Origin: an uncultured Porphyromonadaceae bacterium
Lineage (GTDB): Bacteria; Bacteroidota; Bacteroidia; Bacteroidales; Muribaculaceae
Assembly (NCBI GenBank): GCA_900540205.1
Contig: UQER01000005.1
Coordinates: 69,376-133,375, forward strand
DNA: 64,000 nt
Direction of reading: 5' to 3'
Shown: piece by piece, positions 42,149 to 51,549 of the stretch
Layout: each line of letters opens with the position of its first letter
How positions within the stretch are numbered: position 1 is the first letter of the stretch
Translations under genes and position numbers: made by a program
The notes under the pieces: model-generated
The model's database searches: none
The model's input: only the letters and a program-made list of their open reading frames with translations
Told to the model about the DNA's origin: nothing

Positions 42149-44680
42149 ATGAGCCACGAGTCAATCGATATTAACAGCACCTCCCCGGCCAACAATTCCG
42201 ACAGGCTGCCTCTGCCTCCGTCCAGAAGCGAATATGTGGAGGTTCTCGTGCCTCTTCCGCTCCATGCTGTGTTCACCTATCGCCTCCCTTCCCATTTGAT
42301 AGGGAATGTAGGTGTGGGTCATAGGGTTATAGTACCGTTCGGAACCAAGAAATTCTACACCGCAATCGTGACAGGCTTCGCCAATCTGCCGCCGGCCAAC
42401 ATGGAGGTGAAGGAAGTGGCGCTCCTGCTTGACAACGCACCCGTACTGCGCCATCCACAGCTAAAACTGTGGAGCTGGATTGCTGATTATTATCTCGCTG
42501 CAGTTGGCGACGTCTACAAGGCCGCCCTTCCTGCCGGACTGAAAATCGAAAGTGAAACGTTCGTGGAGGTCAATCCCGACTACAATATCGCTGAAAACGC
42601 ACCGATTACTGAGCGTGAGACAGAAATCTACCAGCTCCTCAGCCATGAAGGCGCAATGACCACCGGCGCAATCGCCAACAAGCTCAAACACCGCGGAGCG
42701 GCATCGACGGTCAACGCCATGGTTGACCGTGGCATCCTTATCGTTGCCGAGAAGCTTAACGAGCGTTACCGCCCAAGATACGAACAGCTTGTGGAGGCCT
42801 GCTTTGACACCACCGGGCTTTCGGATGCGTTTGCCGCTGTGAAAGGTGCGCCCAAACAGGAGAAGCTGCTGCTTGCGTTTCTGGAACTCAGTGGTCTGCA
42901 ACAGGGCAAGAACATACCTGTGAAGCGGGAACAGCTGCTCGAACGGGCTGAAGTGCTCCCCTCTATCCTTACCGCAGTTACGGGCAAAGGACTGCTGAAA
43001 CTGACGAAACGGGAGGTTAATCGCTTCAAGTTCTCCGGCACACCGTCGGGACAGCTTCCGCGCCTGAGTGAGGCGCAACTGGATGCGCTCGAAGCCATAC
43101 ACCTGTCGTGGAAAGAAAAGGATATAACCTTGCTACACGGCGTCACCTCAAGCGGGAAAACCGAAATCTACATTCACCTGATTAATTTCGTCCTCAACCG
43201 GGGTGACCAGGTGCTGATGCTCGTGCCGGAAATAGCGCTGACCACACAGCTCACCCGTCGCCTGCAGAAAGTGTTCGGAAACGCAGTGGTGATCTATCAC
43301 TCAAAATTCACCGACAGCGAACGTGTGGATATATGGAAACGCCTGCTCCACAGCAATGAACCACTGGTCATCATCGGCGCACGCTCAGCCGTGTTCCTGC
43401 CGTTTGCACACCTGGGGCTTGTGATTGTCGACGAGGAACATGAGTCAAGCTACAAGCAGTTTGACCCTGCTCCGCGCTATAACGGCCGCGACGTGGCCAT
43501 GGTACTGGCCAAGATGCATGGTGCCAAAACCCTCCTCGGTTCCGCCACTCCATCAGTAGAAACCTACTACAAGGCCACCACCGGAAAATTCGGGCTCGTG
43601 AGCCTCACAACCCGCTACGGTAACGTGGCGCTCCCGCGCATCGAGGTGATGGACATGAACCGCATGCGGCGTGAAAAGAGCATCAACGGCACCTTCGCCA
43701 CCGACACTCTCCGGCTTGCCCATGAAGTGCTTGACCGCGGTTCGCAGATCATCCTGTTTCAGAACCGCCGCGGGTACGCGCCCCTGGCCCGCTGCCGCCA
43801 GTGCGCATGGGTACCTCGCTGCGAGCATTGCGATGTGGCATTGACTTACCACAGCCATCTCCGGCAATTGCAGTGCCATTATTGCGGAGCGGTTTATCCG
43901 CTGCCGAAAGTATGCCCTCAATGTCACGAACCGGCAATCGAGATTATCGGCTACGGTACGGAACGGGTGGAAGAGGAGGTTGAAGCCAATTTCAAAGGGA
44001 AACGGATTCTGCGCATGGACCTCGATTCCACCCGCAGCAAGGATGCGTATGCCAACATCATAGATGATTTTTCCGAGGGGAAAGCCCGGATTCTCGTCGG
44101 CACACAGATGGTGACCAAAGGGCTTGACTTCGCCGGTGTCGAGATGGTGGGCATCCTGAACGCCGACTCGCTTATAAACATGCCGGATTTCCGCGCGTCA
44201 GAGCGCGCGTTCAACATGCTCGAACAGGTGTCCGGGCGCTCCGGCCGACGGGAGAACCAGCAAGGTGTGGTGGTCATACAGTCCTATCAGCCGTCCCATC
44301 CCATCATCAGTTTTGTCAGACAGCACGACTTCCAAGGGTTCTTCAACCACGAGATCGAACAACGCAAGGCCTTCGCCTATCCCCCTTTCTCGCGCATAAT
44401 CTACATTTATCTGAAACACCGCGACATTGCGGCATTGAAATCAATCACCGGAATTTATGCCGATTACCTTCGGAAACTGTTCGGTACACGTGTGTTCGGA
44501 CCGGAGGAGCCGCTTGTTGGCCGCATACAGGGGTTGTTCATACGCAAAATCATGCTGAAAGTAGAGGTGAACGCCTCCATGGCCAAAGTAAAGGAACTGC
44601 TGCGGCAGGCAATAGTGGATCTTTCAGGCATCAAGGAGATGCGTTCGGCGCAGATCTACTATGACGTCGACCCGTTTTAA
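42149..44680 (+). CDS. priA: Primosomal protein N' (replication restart helicase PriA)
   Basis: 843 aa from the ATG at 42149; an in-frame TTG at 42134 would add five residues. N-terminal 3'-end-binding domain (VEVLVPLPLHAVFTYRLP), winged-helix region, then helicase motifs: Walker A GVTSSGKTEIYIH, DEEHE box, GSATPSVETY and the C-terminal QVSGRSGRRENQQGVVVIQSY. The zinc module is complete, with eight Cys in pairs from CRQCAWVPRCEHC to CHYCGAVYPLPKVCPQCH. It reloads the replisome at stalled forks. Confidence 0.97.
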   Translation: MSHESIDINSTSPANNSDRLPLPPSRSEYVEVLVPLPLHAVFTYRLPSHLIGNVGVGHRVIVPFGTKKFYTAIVTGFANLPPANMEVKEVALLLDNAPVLRHPQLKLWSWIADYYLAAVGDVYKAALPAGLKIESETFVEVNPDYNIAENAPITERETEIYQLLSHEGAMTTGAIANKLKHRGAASTVNAMVDRGILIVAEKLNERYRPRYEQLVEACFDTTGLSDAFAAVKGAPKQEKLLLAFLELSGLQQGKNIPVKREQLLERAEVLPSILTAVTGKGLLKLTKREVNRFKFSGTPSGQLPRLSEAQLDALEAIHLSWKEKDITLLHGVTSSGKTEIYIHLINFVLNRGDQVLMLVPEIALTTQLTRRLQKVFGNAVVIYHSKFTDSERVDIWKRLLHSNEPLVIIGARSAVFLPFAHLGLVIVDEEHESSYKQFDPAPRYNGRDVAMVLAKMHGAKTLLGSATPSVETYYKATTGKFGLVSLTTRYGNVALPRIEVMDMNRMRREKSINGTFATDTLRLAHEVLDRGSQIILFQNRRGYAPLARCRQCAWVPRCEHCDVALTYHSHLRQLQCHYCGAVYPLPKVCPQCHEPAIEIIGYGTERVEEEVEANFKGKRILRMDLDSTRSKDAYANIIDDFSEGKARILVGTQMVTKGLDFAGVEMVGILNADSLINMPDFRASERAFNMLEQVSGRSGRRENQQGVVVIQSYQPSHPIISFVRQHDFQGFFNHEIEQRKAFAYPPFSRIIYIYLKHRDIAALKSITGIYADYLRKLFGTRVFGPEEPLVGRIQGLFIRKIMLKVEVNASMAKVKELLRQAIVDLSGIKEMRSAQIYYDVDPF

Positions 44681-44779
44681 TATCGGGAAATTCCGGTGAA
44701 TCTTACGTATGAAGTCCGGTGAATTTTCCATATATTGCCTTTTCTACCCATTTTATAGAAAATTGTCACACCCGATGCT

Positions 44780-44811
44780 ATTGGGGCTATTGGATTATTT
44801 TTGTAATTTTG
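44780..44811 (+). promoter_or_regulatory. Promoter of the amidase-mlaD unit
   Basis: ATTG at 44780-44783 and TAATTTTG at 44804-44811 with the standard 20-base spacer; the ATG at 44834 follows after a short leader. Confidence 0.6.
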
Positions 44812-44833
44812 CTATCAAATCATAAATGTTCAG

Positions 44834-46057
44834 ATGAGCTTTATAAAAGCTTTAATCACATACCTGTACCGCATTGTTCTTGTGGTTTTTATCCTGACGA
44901 CTGTGACTGAATGGGCGTCAGCGCGCGATTTTGTGCTTACGCTTGACCCCGGTCATGGCGGGCGCGATTACGGCGCTGTGGGGAAAATCACCAACGAAAA
45001 GACTGTAGTTCTGTCTGTAGGGCTGAAACTCGGACGCCTTATCGAAAAGAATCTTCCGTATGTAAAAGTGGTTTACACCCGCGATACGGACGTGTTCATC
45101 CCCCTAAACCGCCGTGCCGAGATTGCCAACAACGCAAATTCCGACCTCTTCATGTCCATTCATATCAACTCGGTGGACAAGCGTAACCGCAACCGCGCCA
45201 ATATCGAAGGGTGTCAGGTCTATACTCTCGGATTGCACAAGACCGCTGAAAACCTCGAAGTGGCCAAACGTGAGAACGCCGTGATGGAACTTGAAGCCGA
45301 CCATACGGAGAAATATGCCGGCTTCGACCCAAACTCGCTTGAAAGCGACATTATTTTCGAACTGAGCCAGAACAAACGCCTTGACCAGAGCATCGAATTT
45401 GCCGACGCCCTCCATCAGCAACTTGTCGGCACCGCCCACCGCGCGCCCAAAGGGGTGCGTCAGGCCGGCTTCTGGGTATTGTGGGCAACATCGGCTCCGG
45501 CTGTACTTGTCGAGCTTGATTTCATCTGCAATCCCCGCTCGGAAAAATATCTGGCATCAGAAAGCGGGCAGGACGAGATGGTTGCATCTCTTTACAATGC
45601 CCTCTGCGCATATCTCAACACTTATGGCAGCGGTATCACCGGCAGGTCTCTTCCTGTAGCACACCCGCTAACGCCGGCCAAGGGGAACGCCACAAACGAG
45701 GAACAGCCTATGATGCTGACTGCTCCCGCAGCTGCGCCTGATCTCCCTGAAGTGGATCCGCTCCCTGCCAACCCCTCCATACTCAAAGGGATTCCGGAAA
45801 TGGCCCCGAGCGAGACGCCCCTTTACTATGTGCAGCTGCTTGCAAGCTCAAGCCCGTTGTCCTCAAAATCCAAAGAATTTCAAGGACTAAAAGATGTGGT
45901 GTATTACCGCGAGGGGGCTTTGTATAAATACGCTGTCGGCGGCACCGAAAACCTTAACAAGGCAAAAAAATTACACAAACAGATAAAAAAACAGCATCCC
46001 GGGTGTTTTATTGTCAAGATGCATAACGGAAAACGCATCGATTTCATCAAACCATGA
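44834..46057 (+). CDS. N-acetylmuramoyl-L-alanine amidase with SPOR domain (AmiC-like)
   Basis: 407 aa with a signal peptide (about 1-31). The Amidase_3 domain (about 35-260) has VLTLDPGHGGRDYGA (first zinc His), the KLGRLIEKNLPYVKVVYTRDTDVFIPLNRRAEIAN block, SDLFMSIHINSV (second His) and a C-terminal PAVLVELDFICN with the catalytic Glu. After a Pro-rich linker, residues about 330-407 form a SPOR-type peptidoglycan-binding domain (YYVQLLASSSPLS...). It splits septal murein for daughter-cell separation. Next gene is an MlaD-type protein 46 bases downstream. Confidence 0.93.
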   Translation: MSFIKALITYLYRIVLVVFILTTVTEWASARDFVLTLDPGHGGRDYGAVGKITNEKTVVLSVGLKLGRLIEKNLPYVKVVYTRDTDVFIPLNRRAEIANNANSDLFMSIHINSVDKRNRNRANIEGCQVYTLGLHKTAENLEVAKRENAVMELEADHTEKYAGFDPNSLESDIIFELSQNKRLDQSIEFADALHQQLVGTAHRAPKGVRQAGFWVLWATSAPAVLVELDFICNPRSEKYLASESGQDEMVASLYNALCAYLNTYGSGITGRSLPVAHPLTPAKGNATNEEQPMMLTAPAAAPDLPEVDPLPANPSILKGIPEMAPSETPLYYVQLLASSSPLSSKSKEFQGLKDVVYYREGALYKYAVGGTENLNKAKKLHKQIKKQHPGCFIVKMHNGKRIDFIKP

Positions 46058-46103
46058 CAGCAAGCCCCCCATATTTTATAATCGAAAAAAATAACTAACC
46101 AAT

Positions 46104-46997
46104 ATGAAATCAAGGAAAGAGATATTAATCGGACTCTGCGTGGTCGTAGCACTCTTCGCATTGTTTTTCGGAATTAATTTCCTGAAAGGGATAAATGTAT
46201 TCAAAGCCGCCAACTATTATTACGCAACCTATACCAACGCCGCCGGCCTTCAGGTATCGGCGCCTGTTACACTCAACGGGTTCAAGGTAGGCCAGGTACG
46301 GTCAATCAACTATGAGTATGACTCCCCCGGTCATGTGAAAGCGGAACTCAGCCTCGACCGTCAGCTGAAACTTCCCAAAGGCACCAGAGCCATAATCCAG
46401 CAGGACATTCTCGGAACTTCAACCGTCACCCTGCATCCCACCACTTCCACCGAATATGAGGCAGTTGGCAGCACCCTCATCGGCGAGACGGCATCCGGGC
46501 TGATGGACAATGTGTCGCAGAACCTCATGCCGGCAGTCAGCGCCATCTTCCCTAAAATCGATTCACTGCTGACAAACATAAACACCCTTATGGCGAACCC
46601 GGCACTTGCCACCTCCATCAGCCGTCTGGACGACATCACACTCAGCATCGACAAGACAATGCGCAACGTCAACGCCACAACCCGTGCGCTCCCTCCCGTG
46701 ATGAACAACGTGACCTCAATCACCGAAAACCTCAACACCATGAGCGGCGCACTGGCCGAACTGTCGGCCGACCTCAAGGAGATGCCGATAGACTCCACCA
46801 TGCAGAACATCTACGTGCTGTCGGAGAATCTGAAGACACTCTCCGCCTCTCTCAACAATCCCAACTCTTCGCTGGGGCTGATCACCCACGACAGGGCACT
46901 CTACGACAATCTCAACAACTGCGCCGCATCGCTCGACTCTCTGCTCATCGATGTGAAACGCAATCCCAAACGATACATCAGCATCAAACTGCTGTAA
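46104..46997 (+). CDS. MlaD/MCE-family lipid-transport substrate-binding protein
   Basis: 297 aa. An N-terminal membrane anchor (about 5-28) is followed by an MCE domain (about 38-115) with YATYTNAAGLQVSAPVTLNGFKVGQV and LPKGTRAIIQQDILGTSTVTL. The rest is a long helical region with repeated heptad-like hydrophobics (about 130-280), as in MlaD-like proteins that form a tunnel for phospholipids between membranes. The permease and ATPase partners are not in this window's neighbourhood, which is usual for Bacteroidota, where they lie elsewhere. Confidence 0.88.
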   Translation: MKSRKEILIGLCVVVALFALFFGINFLKGINVFKAANYYYATYTNAAGLQVSAPVTLNGFKVGQVRSINYEYDSPGHVKAELSLDRQLKLPKGTRAIIQQDILGTSTVTLHPTTSTEYEAVGSTLIGETASGLMDNVSQNLMPAVSAIFPKIDSLLTNINTLMANPALATSISRLDDITLSIDKTMRNVNATTRALPPVMNNVTSITENLNTMSGALAELSADLKEMPIDSTMQNIYVLSENLKTLSASLNNPNSSLGLITHDRALYDNLNNCAASLDSLLIDVKRNPKRYISIKLL

Positions 46998-47007
46998 TAC
47001 CACCCGC

Positions 47008-47025
47008 ATTAATTAATTAATTAAT
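47008..47025. repeat. ATTA/TTAA tetranucleotide run
   Basis: A four-fold alternation of AATT between the mlaD-type gene and malQ, 18 bases long. It may be a slippage-prone spot or part of the malQ leader. Confidence 0.5.
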
Positions 47026-47057
47026 CTTACTTATATATCATCCTTACCACTTTCACC

Positions 47058-49739
47058 ATGAATCTGAAATTCATAATCGATTACCGCACAAACTGGGGCG
47101 AATCGGTCTATATCGTAGGTGATGCTCCGCAACTGGGCGGCGGCGACACCGCAAAAGCTCTGAAAATGGAGCTTGTCGGCGAGCAATCCTGGCGGCTTAA
47201 CGTCACTCTGCCCGACAATACCGGCACATTCACCTACCGCTACATTGTCCGCCACGACAACGGTCACGACCGCCACGAATGGGGCCACGGCCACACATTC
47301 CGGCCCGGCAACAACGTCCGCGAGTATGAGATATTCGACCGCTGGCAGGACCAGCCCTTCGATAAGCCGTACTATTCGGTGGTGTTCACCGATTGCGTGT
47401 GCCGCCGCAACAACCGGGCACTCCCTCCGGAAATCCAGCCAGGCAAACTGCTGCTGACAGTCGACGCCCCCATGGTGTCGCCCGACGAAGTGGTGGCTGT
47501 GTGCGGTTCCTGCGAGCTTCTTGGCGCTTGGAATGCCGACAAGGCTGTAGCCATGTCTGATGCCTCTTTCCCGACATGGGAATGCGTTCTGCCGCTCGAA
47601 GCGCTTCCTGCCGAATTGGAATATAAGTTCCTGATCATAAACCGCAATACCGGTAAACTCGTGGCATGGGAAGGCGGTGACAACCGTCGCCTCGCGCTGC
47701 AGCCAGCCACTTCGGGTGAAGTGATTGTGTTTGCAGGTCAACGCCTTGTCAACCCCAAGGCTCCCTGGCGCGGTGCAGGCGTTGCCATCCCTGTTTTCGC
47801 TCTGCGTAGCGCACAGGATTTCGGTGTAGGCGAATTCCCAGACCTTATAAAGATGGTGGATTGGGCCGTTGCAACCGGACAGAAATTCATTCAGGTGCTA
47901 CCGGTCAACGACACCACGATGACCCACACATGGACCGACTCCTATCCCTATAACGCCAACTCATGCTATGCGTTGCACCCCATGTATCTAAGGCTCAGCG
48001 AACTCGGCACACTGGCCGACAGCGAGCGCCAGGCGCATTACGACGCTTTGGCAAAAGAGCTCAACGCACTTGACCAGATTGACTACGAACGGGTGAACAA
48101 CGCCAAAAACGAATTCACCCGCGAGCTGTTCAAGCAGGTGGAACGCAGTGTGACACGCACTGCCGAATTCAAGCAGTTCGTGACCAACAATGCCTCATGG
48201 CTGAAACCCTATGCAGCGTTCTGCATCCTCCGCGATGAAAACGGTACCCCCGACTTTTCGGAATGGGGAGATTATGCAGCCTACACTCCCGCCAAGGTTG
48301 AGGCTTTGCTGCTCGAAAACAAGCAGCAGGCCAACTATGTGTACTGGATTCAGTTCAACCTCCACAAGCAGCTGCTGCATGTAAAGGAATACGCACATGC
48401 CCACGGCGTATCGCTCAAGGGCGACATCCCCATCGGCATCTCGCGCACCAGTGTGGACGCATGGACATTCCCCCGCCTTTTCAACCTCGACAGTCAGGCC
48501 GGTGCTCCGCCGGATGATTTCTCGGTGCTCGGACAGAACTGGGGCTTACCGACCTACAACTGGGAAGAGATGTGGCGCGACGGCCAGTTCCAGTGGTGGA
48601 AAAACCGTTTCCGCAACATGGCCCAGTATTTCGACGTTTACCGCATTGACCATGTGCTCGGGTTCTTCCGCATATGGCAGATTCCGATGAACCAGCTGCA
48701 CGGACTGCTGGGTGTGTTCAATCCCGCACTCCCCTTCACCGTCGACGAACTGCGCAACAACTGCGATTTCTGGCTCGATATCGACCTGCAGACCACTCCG
48801 TTCATACGCGAGGAATTCCTGCACGACTTTTTCGGTGAATACACCGAAGAGGTACGCGGCCGCTTCCTCAAGGATGTAGGCTATGGCCGATATAAACTTG
48901 CAGCAGGATTCACCACTCAGCGCGAAGTGGCGGATTACTTCGGCACACAAGAAAAGAACGACAAGAACACCCGCATCTGCAACGGCCTGCTCGGACTCAT
49001 CGACCAGGTGCTGTTCATTGAGGATCCGTATGAAAAAGGCAAATACCATCCGCGTATCTCCGCCCAGTTCACATACACTTACCGCTACCTCACCGACTAC
49101 GAGCGCTGGACGTTCGACCGCCTGTACAACGACTTCTTCTATCACCGTCACAACGACTTCTGGTACGGCAAAGCCATGTGGAAGCTTCCCCCGCTGATTG
49201 ATTCCACCGATATGCTTACCTGTGCCGAAGACCTCGGTATGATTCCCGACTGCGTGCCCGCTGTGATGAGTGCGCTTGAAATTCTCACACTCGACATTGC
49301 CCGCATGCCAAAGAATCCCCGCGAGGAATTCGGAAATCCGGCATATTACCCCTATCTCACAGTCTGCACCACCTCCACACATGATATGGGTGGCATACGC
49401 CAATGGTGGGAAGAAAACCGCGACAAGACCCAGCGCTTCTTCAACAATATGCTTGGCGAACACGGGGCCGCACCCACATTTGCCGAGCCCTGGATATGCG
49501 AGAAAATAGTTGCCAGCAACCTGCACTCCCCTGCCATGCTCTGCATCCTGCCGCTGCAGGACTGGCTGTCGATTGATGGCAAAGTCCGCCGTGCCGACCC
49601 TCGCGAGGAGCAGATAAACGTTCCGGCCAACTCACGCCACTACTGGCGCTACCGCATGCACCTCACCCTTGAGGACCTGTTGGGCGAAACCCTGCTGAAC
49701 CGCCGCATCAAATCACTCGTCGACGATTCGGGCCGATAA
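47058..49739 (+). CDS. malQ: 4-alpha-glucanotransferase (GH77) with two N-terminal starch-binding modules
   Basis: 893 aa. Two CBM20-type modules lie at about 1-120 and 128-235 (VYIVGDAPQLGG and VAVCGSCELLGAWN). The GH77 barrel follows with AIPVFALRSAQDFGVGEFPDL, LKGDIPIGIS, the nucleophile in YRIDHVLGFFRIW, the acid/base Glu in CAEDLGMIPDCVP and the transition-state Asp in TTSTHDMGGIRQWWE. It shuffles maltodextrins during glycogen or starch use. No signal peptide, so cytoplasmic. The double-CBM20 form is typical of Bacteroidota MalQ. Confidence 0.95.
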   Translation: MNLKFIIDYRTNWGESVYIVGDAPQLGGGDTAKALKMELVGEQSWRLNVTLPDNTGTFTYRYIVRHDNGHDRHEWGHGHTFRPGNNVREYEIFDRWQDQPFDKPYYSVVFTDCVCRRNNRALPPEIQPGKLLLTVDAPMVSPDEVVAVCGSCELLGAWNADKAVAMSDASFPTWECVLPLEALPAELEYKFLIINRNTGKLVAWEGGDNRRLALQPATSGEVIVFAGQRLVNPKAPWRGAGVAIPVFALRSAQDFGVGEFPDLIKMVDWAVATGQKFIQVLPVNDTTMTHTWTDSYPYNANSCYALHPMYLRLSELGTLADSERQAHYDALAKELNALDQIDYERVNNAKNEFTRELFKQVERSVTRTAEFKQFVTNNASWLKPYAAFCILRDENGTPDFSEWGDYAAYTPAKVEALLLENKQQANYVYWIQFNLHKQLLHVKEYAHAHGVSLKGDIPIGISRTSVDAWTFPRLFNLDSQAGAPPDDFSVLGQNWGLPTYNWEEMWRDGQFQWWKNRFRNMAQYFDVYRIDHVLGFFRIWQIPMNQLHGLLGVFNPALPFTVDELRNNCDFWLDIDLQTTPFIREEFLHDFFGEYTEEVRGRFLKDVGYGRYKLAAGFTTQREVADYFGTQEKNDKNTRICNGLLGLIDQVLFIEDPYEKGKYHPRISAQFTYTYRYLTDYERWTFDRLYNDFFYHRHNDFWYGKAMWKLPPLIDSTDMLTCAEDLGMIPDCVPAVMSALEILTLDIARMPKNPREEFGNPAYYPYLTVCTTSTHDMGGIRQWWEENRDKTQRFFNNMLGEHGAAPTFAEPWICEKIVASNLHSPAMLCILPLQDWLSIDGKVRRADPREEQINVPANSRHYWRYRMHLTLEDLLGETLLNRRIKSLVDDSGR

Positions 49740-49758
49740 CCCGCCTCACCACACAAAA

Positions 49759-49797
49759 CAACAGCGGTGTGTCACGCATGGTGATACACCGCTGTTG
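49759..49797 (+). terminator. Hairpin terminator after malQ
   Basis: CAACAGCGGTGT (49759-49770) pairs with ACACCGCTGTTG (49786-49797); CTTTTA follows. Perfect 12-base stem. Confidence 0.75.
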
Positions 49798-49798
49798 C

Positions 49799-49841
49799 TT
49801 TTATAATCTCAGGCCTTAGTTGTTTTATAATGTCAGGCCTT
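49799..49841. repeat. Short direct repeat after malQ
   Basis: TTTTATAATCTCAGGCCTT (49799-49817) recurs as TTTTATAATGTCAGGCCTT (49823-49841), differing at one base. It lies between convergent genes; likely a local duplication. Confidence 0.6.
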
Positions 49842-49904
49842 GATGTTTAATGTTAAACCCTATTGGGTCCCTATGGCAGAGAATAGTTCCGGAGACTCCG
49901 AGCG

Positions 49905-50426
49905 TTATTTGCGGTCGAAAAACGGATTTTTGGAAGTGGCGCTGAGGGGTATGCAATAATACTGGCTGCACCCTGGCAAGAGATTCATCCTCTCTGCGGC
50001 CATTCCGGCCGAGAACCACACGCGGCAGTCAACGCGGCAATCGGCTGCCGTGGCCACTGCCGAGCCTATGGCGATACCGACATCCACACTATTTACCGTG
50101 CAGGGCACATTCTTAGGCTTCTCCCTGCATGTCGGGAACCCACAATGGGCACAGTTCAGTCCGAGCGGCATCGAACGGGTTGCAATCACCACCACGGCAT
50201 CTGCCTGCAGGATGTTTTCACCATCGCGCTGGTAAACGGGACGTCCGGTTTCATCGTACAACCGCCTCATCTCGTCCGACAGCAATTTTATATCCTCGCC
50301 TGTAAGAAGGCAACATTCTATTATGTCCACGCCTTTCCCTTTCGGCGCAGTGCGCGCTGCGGTCAGCATCCGGCGCCCGACATCAATAACCCGGGTCGCA
50401 CGTGTGTCGCGTTCATTCTCGACCAT
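49905..50426 (-). CDS. DUF2148 ferredoxin-domain-like protein
   Basis: 173 aa from the ATG at 50426; a TTG at 50459 would add eleven residues and overlap queA. The RRMLTAARTAPKGKGVDIIECCLLTG opening and LNCAHCGFPTCREKPKN with CPVNS-like cysteines (here PCTVNSVD) match the DUF2148 family, which carries a ferredoxin-like Cys cluster and is common in anaerobes. Function is unknown; possibly an electron carrier or sulfur-protein partner. It follows queA by 25 bases on the same strand and is probably the last gene of that operon. Confidence 0.85.
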   Translation of the reverse strand: MVENERDTRATRVIDVGRRMLTAARTAPKGKGVDIIECCLLTGEDIKLLSDEMRRLYDETGRPVYQRDGENILQADAVVVIATRSMPLGLNCAHCGFPTCREKPKNVPCTVNSVDVGIAIGSAVATAADCRVDCRVWFSAGMAAERMNLLPGCSQYYCIPLSATSKNPFFDRK

Positions 50427-50451
50427 AACCGATCTGTAAGTTTCCTTGTTA

Positions 50452-51504
50452 TCAATCAATCACAAGCATGGCATCGCCGTATGCTCCGAACCCATAACCC
50501 TCTTTGATGGCCTCTTCATAGGCTTTCATTATGGTCTGGTAGCCACCGAAAGCGCATACCATCATGAGCATGGTGGAATACGGGAGATGGAAACCTGTTA
50601 TGAGCGCCGTTGCCACGGTGAAATCATACGGAGGGAAGATGAACTTGTTGGTCCAGCCGGTGTAGGTCTTCATATGGCCGCCCATACTCACTGCACTTGC
50701 GATGCCTCGCAGCGTTGATGTTCCAACGGCGCACACCTGTTTGCCGTCATCCTTGGCTTTATTGACCATATCGACAAGCTCCTGCCCTACGCTCATGTCC
50801 TCCGAGTCCATGCGGTGTTTGGTAAGGTCCTCCACATCGATTTCGCGGAAAGCGCCCAGCCCGCTGTGAACAGTGAGGAAGCCCTGCTCCACACCACGGA
50901 TCTCCAGACGTTTCATCACCTCACGGCTGAAGTGGATACCGGCCGAAGGCGCCACGACAGCGCCCTCTGTCTTGGCAAAAATGGTCTGATACATCTCGGC
51001 ATCCGCCTCGGTTGGCTCGCGGTTGATGTATTCAGGCAGAGGGGTGGAACCCAGCTTGAACAGATTGGCTTTGAACTCCTCATGACTGCCATCGTAGAGG
51101 AAACGGAGTGTACGGCCACGCGAGGTGGTATTGTCAATCACCTCGGCCACCATCGATTCGTCGTCGCCGAAATAGAGTTTGTTGCCTATGCGGATTTTGC
51201 GCGCAGGTTCCACAAGCACATCCCAGAGCTTGTGTTCGGCATTAAGCTCTCTGAGCAAAAACACCTCGATGCGCGCGCCAGTTTTCTCCTTATTGCCGAA
51301 CAGGCGGGCCGGGAACACTTTGGTGTCATTGAACACCATAACGTCGCCATCGCCGAAATAATTGATAACATCCTTAAAAATACGGTGCTCAATCTCACCG
51401 GTCTTACGGTGTACAACCATCAGCTTGCAGTCATCGCGGTTGGGCGAAGGATACTGGGCAATCAGGTTATCGGGCAATTTGAATTTGAACTGGGAAAGTT
51501 TCAT
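50452..51504 (-). CDS. queA: S-adenosylmethionine:tRNA ribosyltransferase-isomerase
   Basis: 350 aa. Makes epoxyqueuosine in tRNA during queuosine synthesis. QueA blocks: FKLPDNLIAQYPSPNRDDCKLMVVHR, VMVFNDTKVFPARLFG, VAPSAGIHFSREVM, VHSGLGAFREIDVEDLTKHRMDSE and the C-terminal KFIFPPYDFTVATALITGFHLPYSTMLMMVCAFGG. It belongs to the leftward ftsX-DUF3098-uppP-truB-queA unit; truB ends 45 bases before its start. Confidence 0.96.
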   Translation of the reverse strand: MKLSQFKFKLPDNLIAQYPSPNRDDCKLMVVHRKTGEIEHRIFKDVINYFGDGDVMVFNDTKVFPARLFGNKEKTGARIEVFLLRELNAEHKLWDVLVEPARKIRIGNKLYFGDDESMVAEVIDNTTSRGRTLRFLYDGSHEEFKANLFKLGSTPLPEYINREPTEADAEMYQTIFAKTEGAVVAPSAGIHFSREVMKRLEIRGVEQGFLTVHSGLGAFREIDVEDLTKHRMDSEDMSVGQELVDMVNKAKDDGKQVCAVGTSTLRGIASAVSMGGHMKTYTGWTNKFIFPPYDFTVATALITGFHLPYSTMLMMVCAFGGYQTIMKAYEEAIKEGYGFGAYGDAMLVID

Positions 51505-51549
51505 TATAGCAGTTGAATATTATTTTTATGTTGAAACAGTAATCTATAT

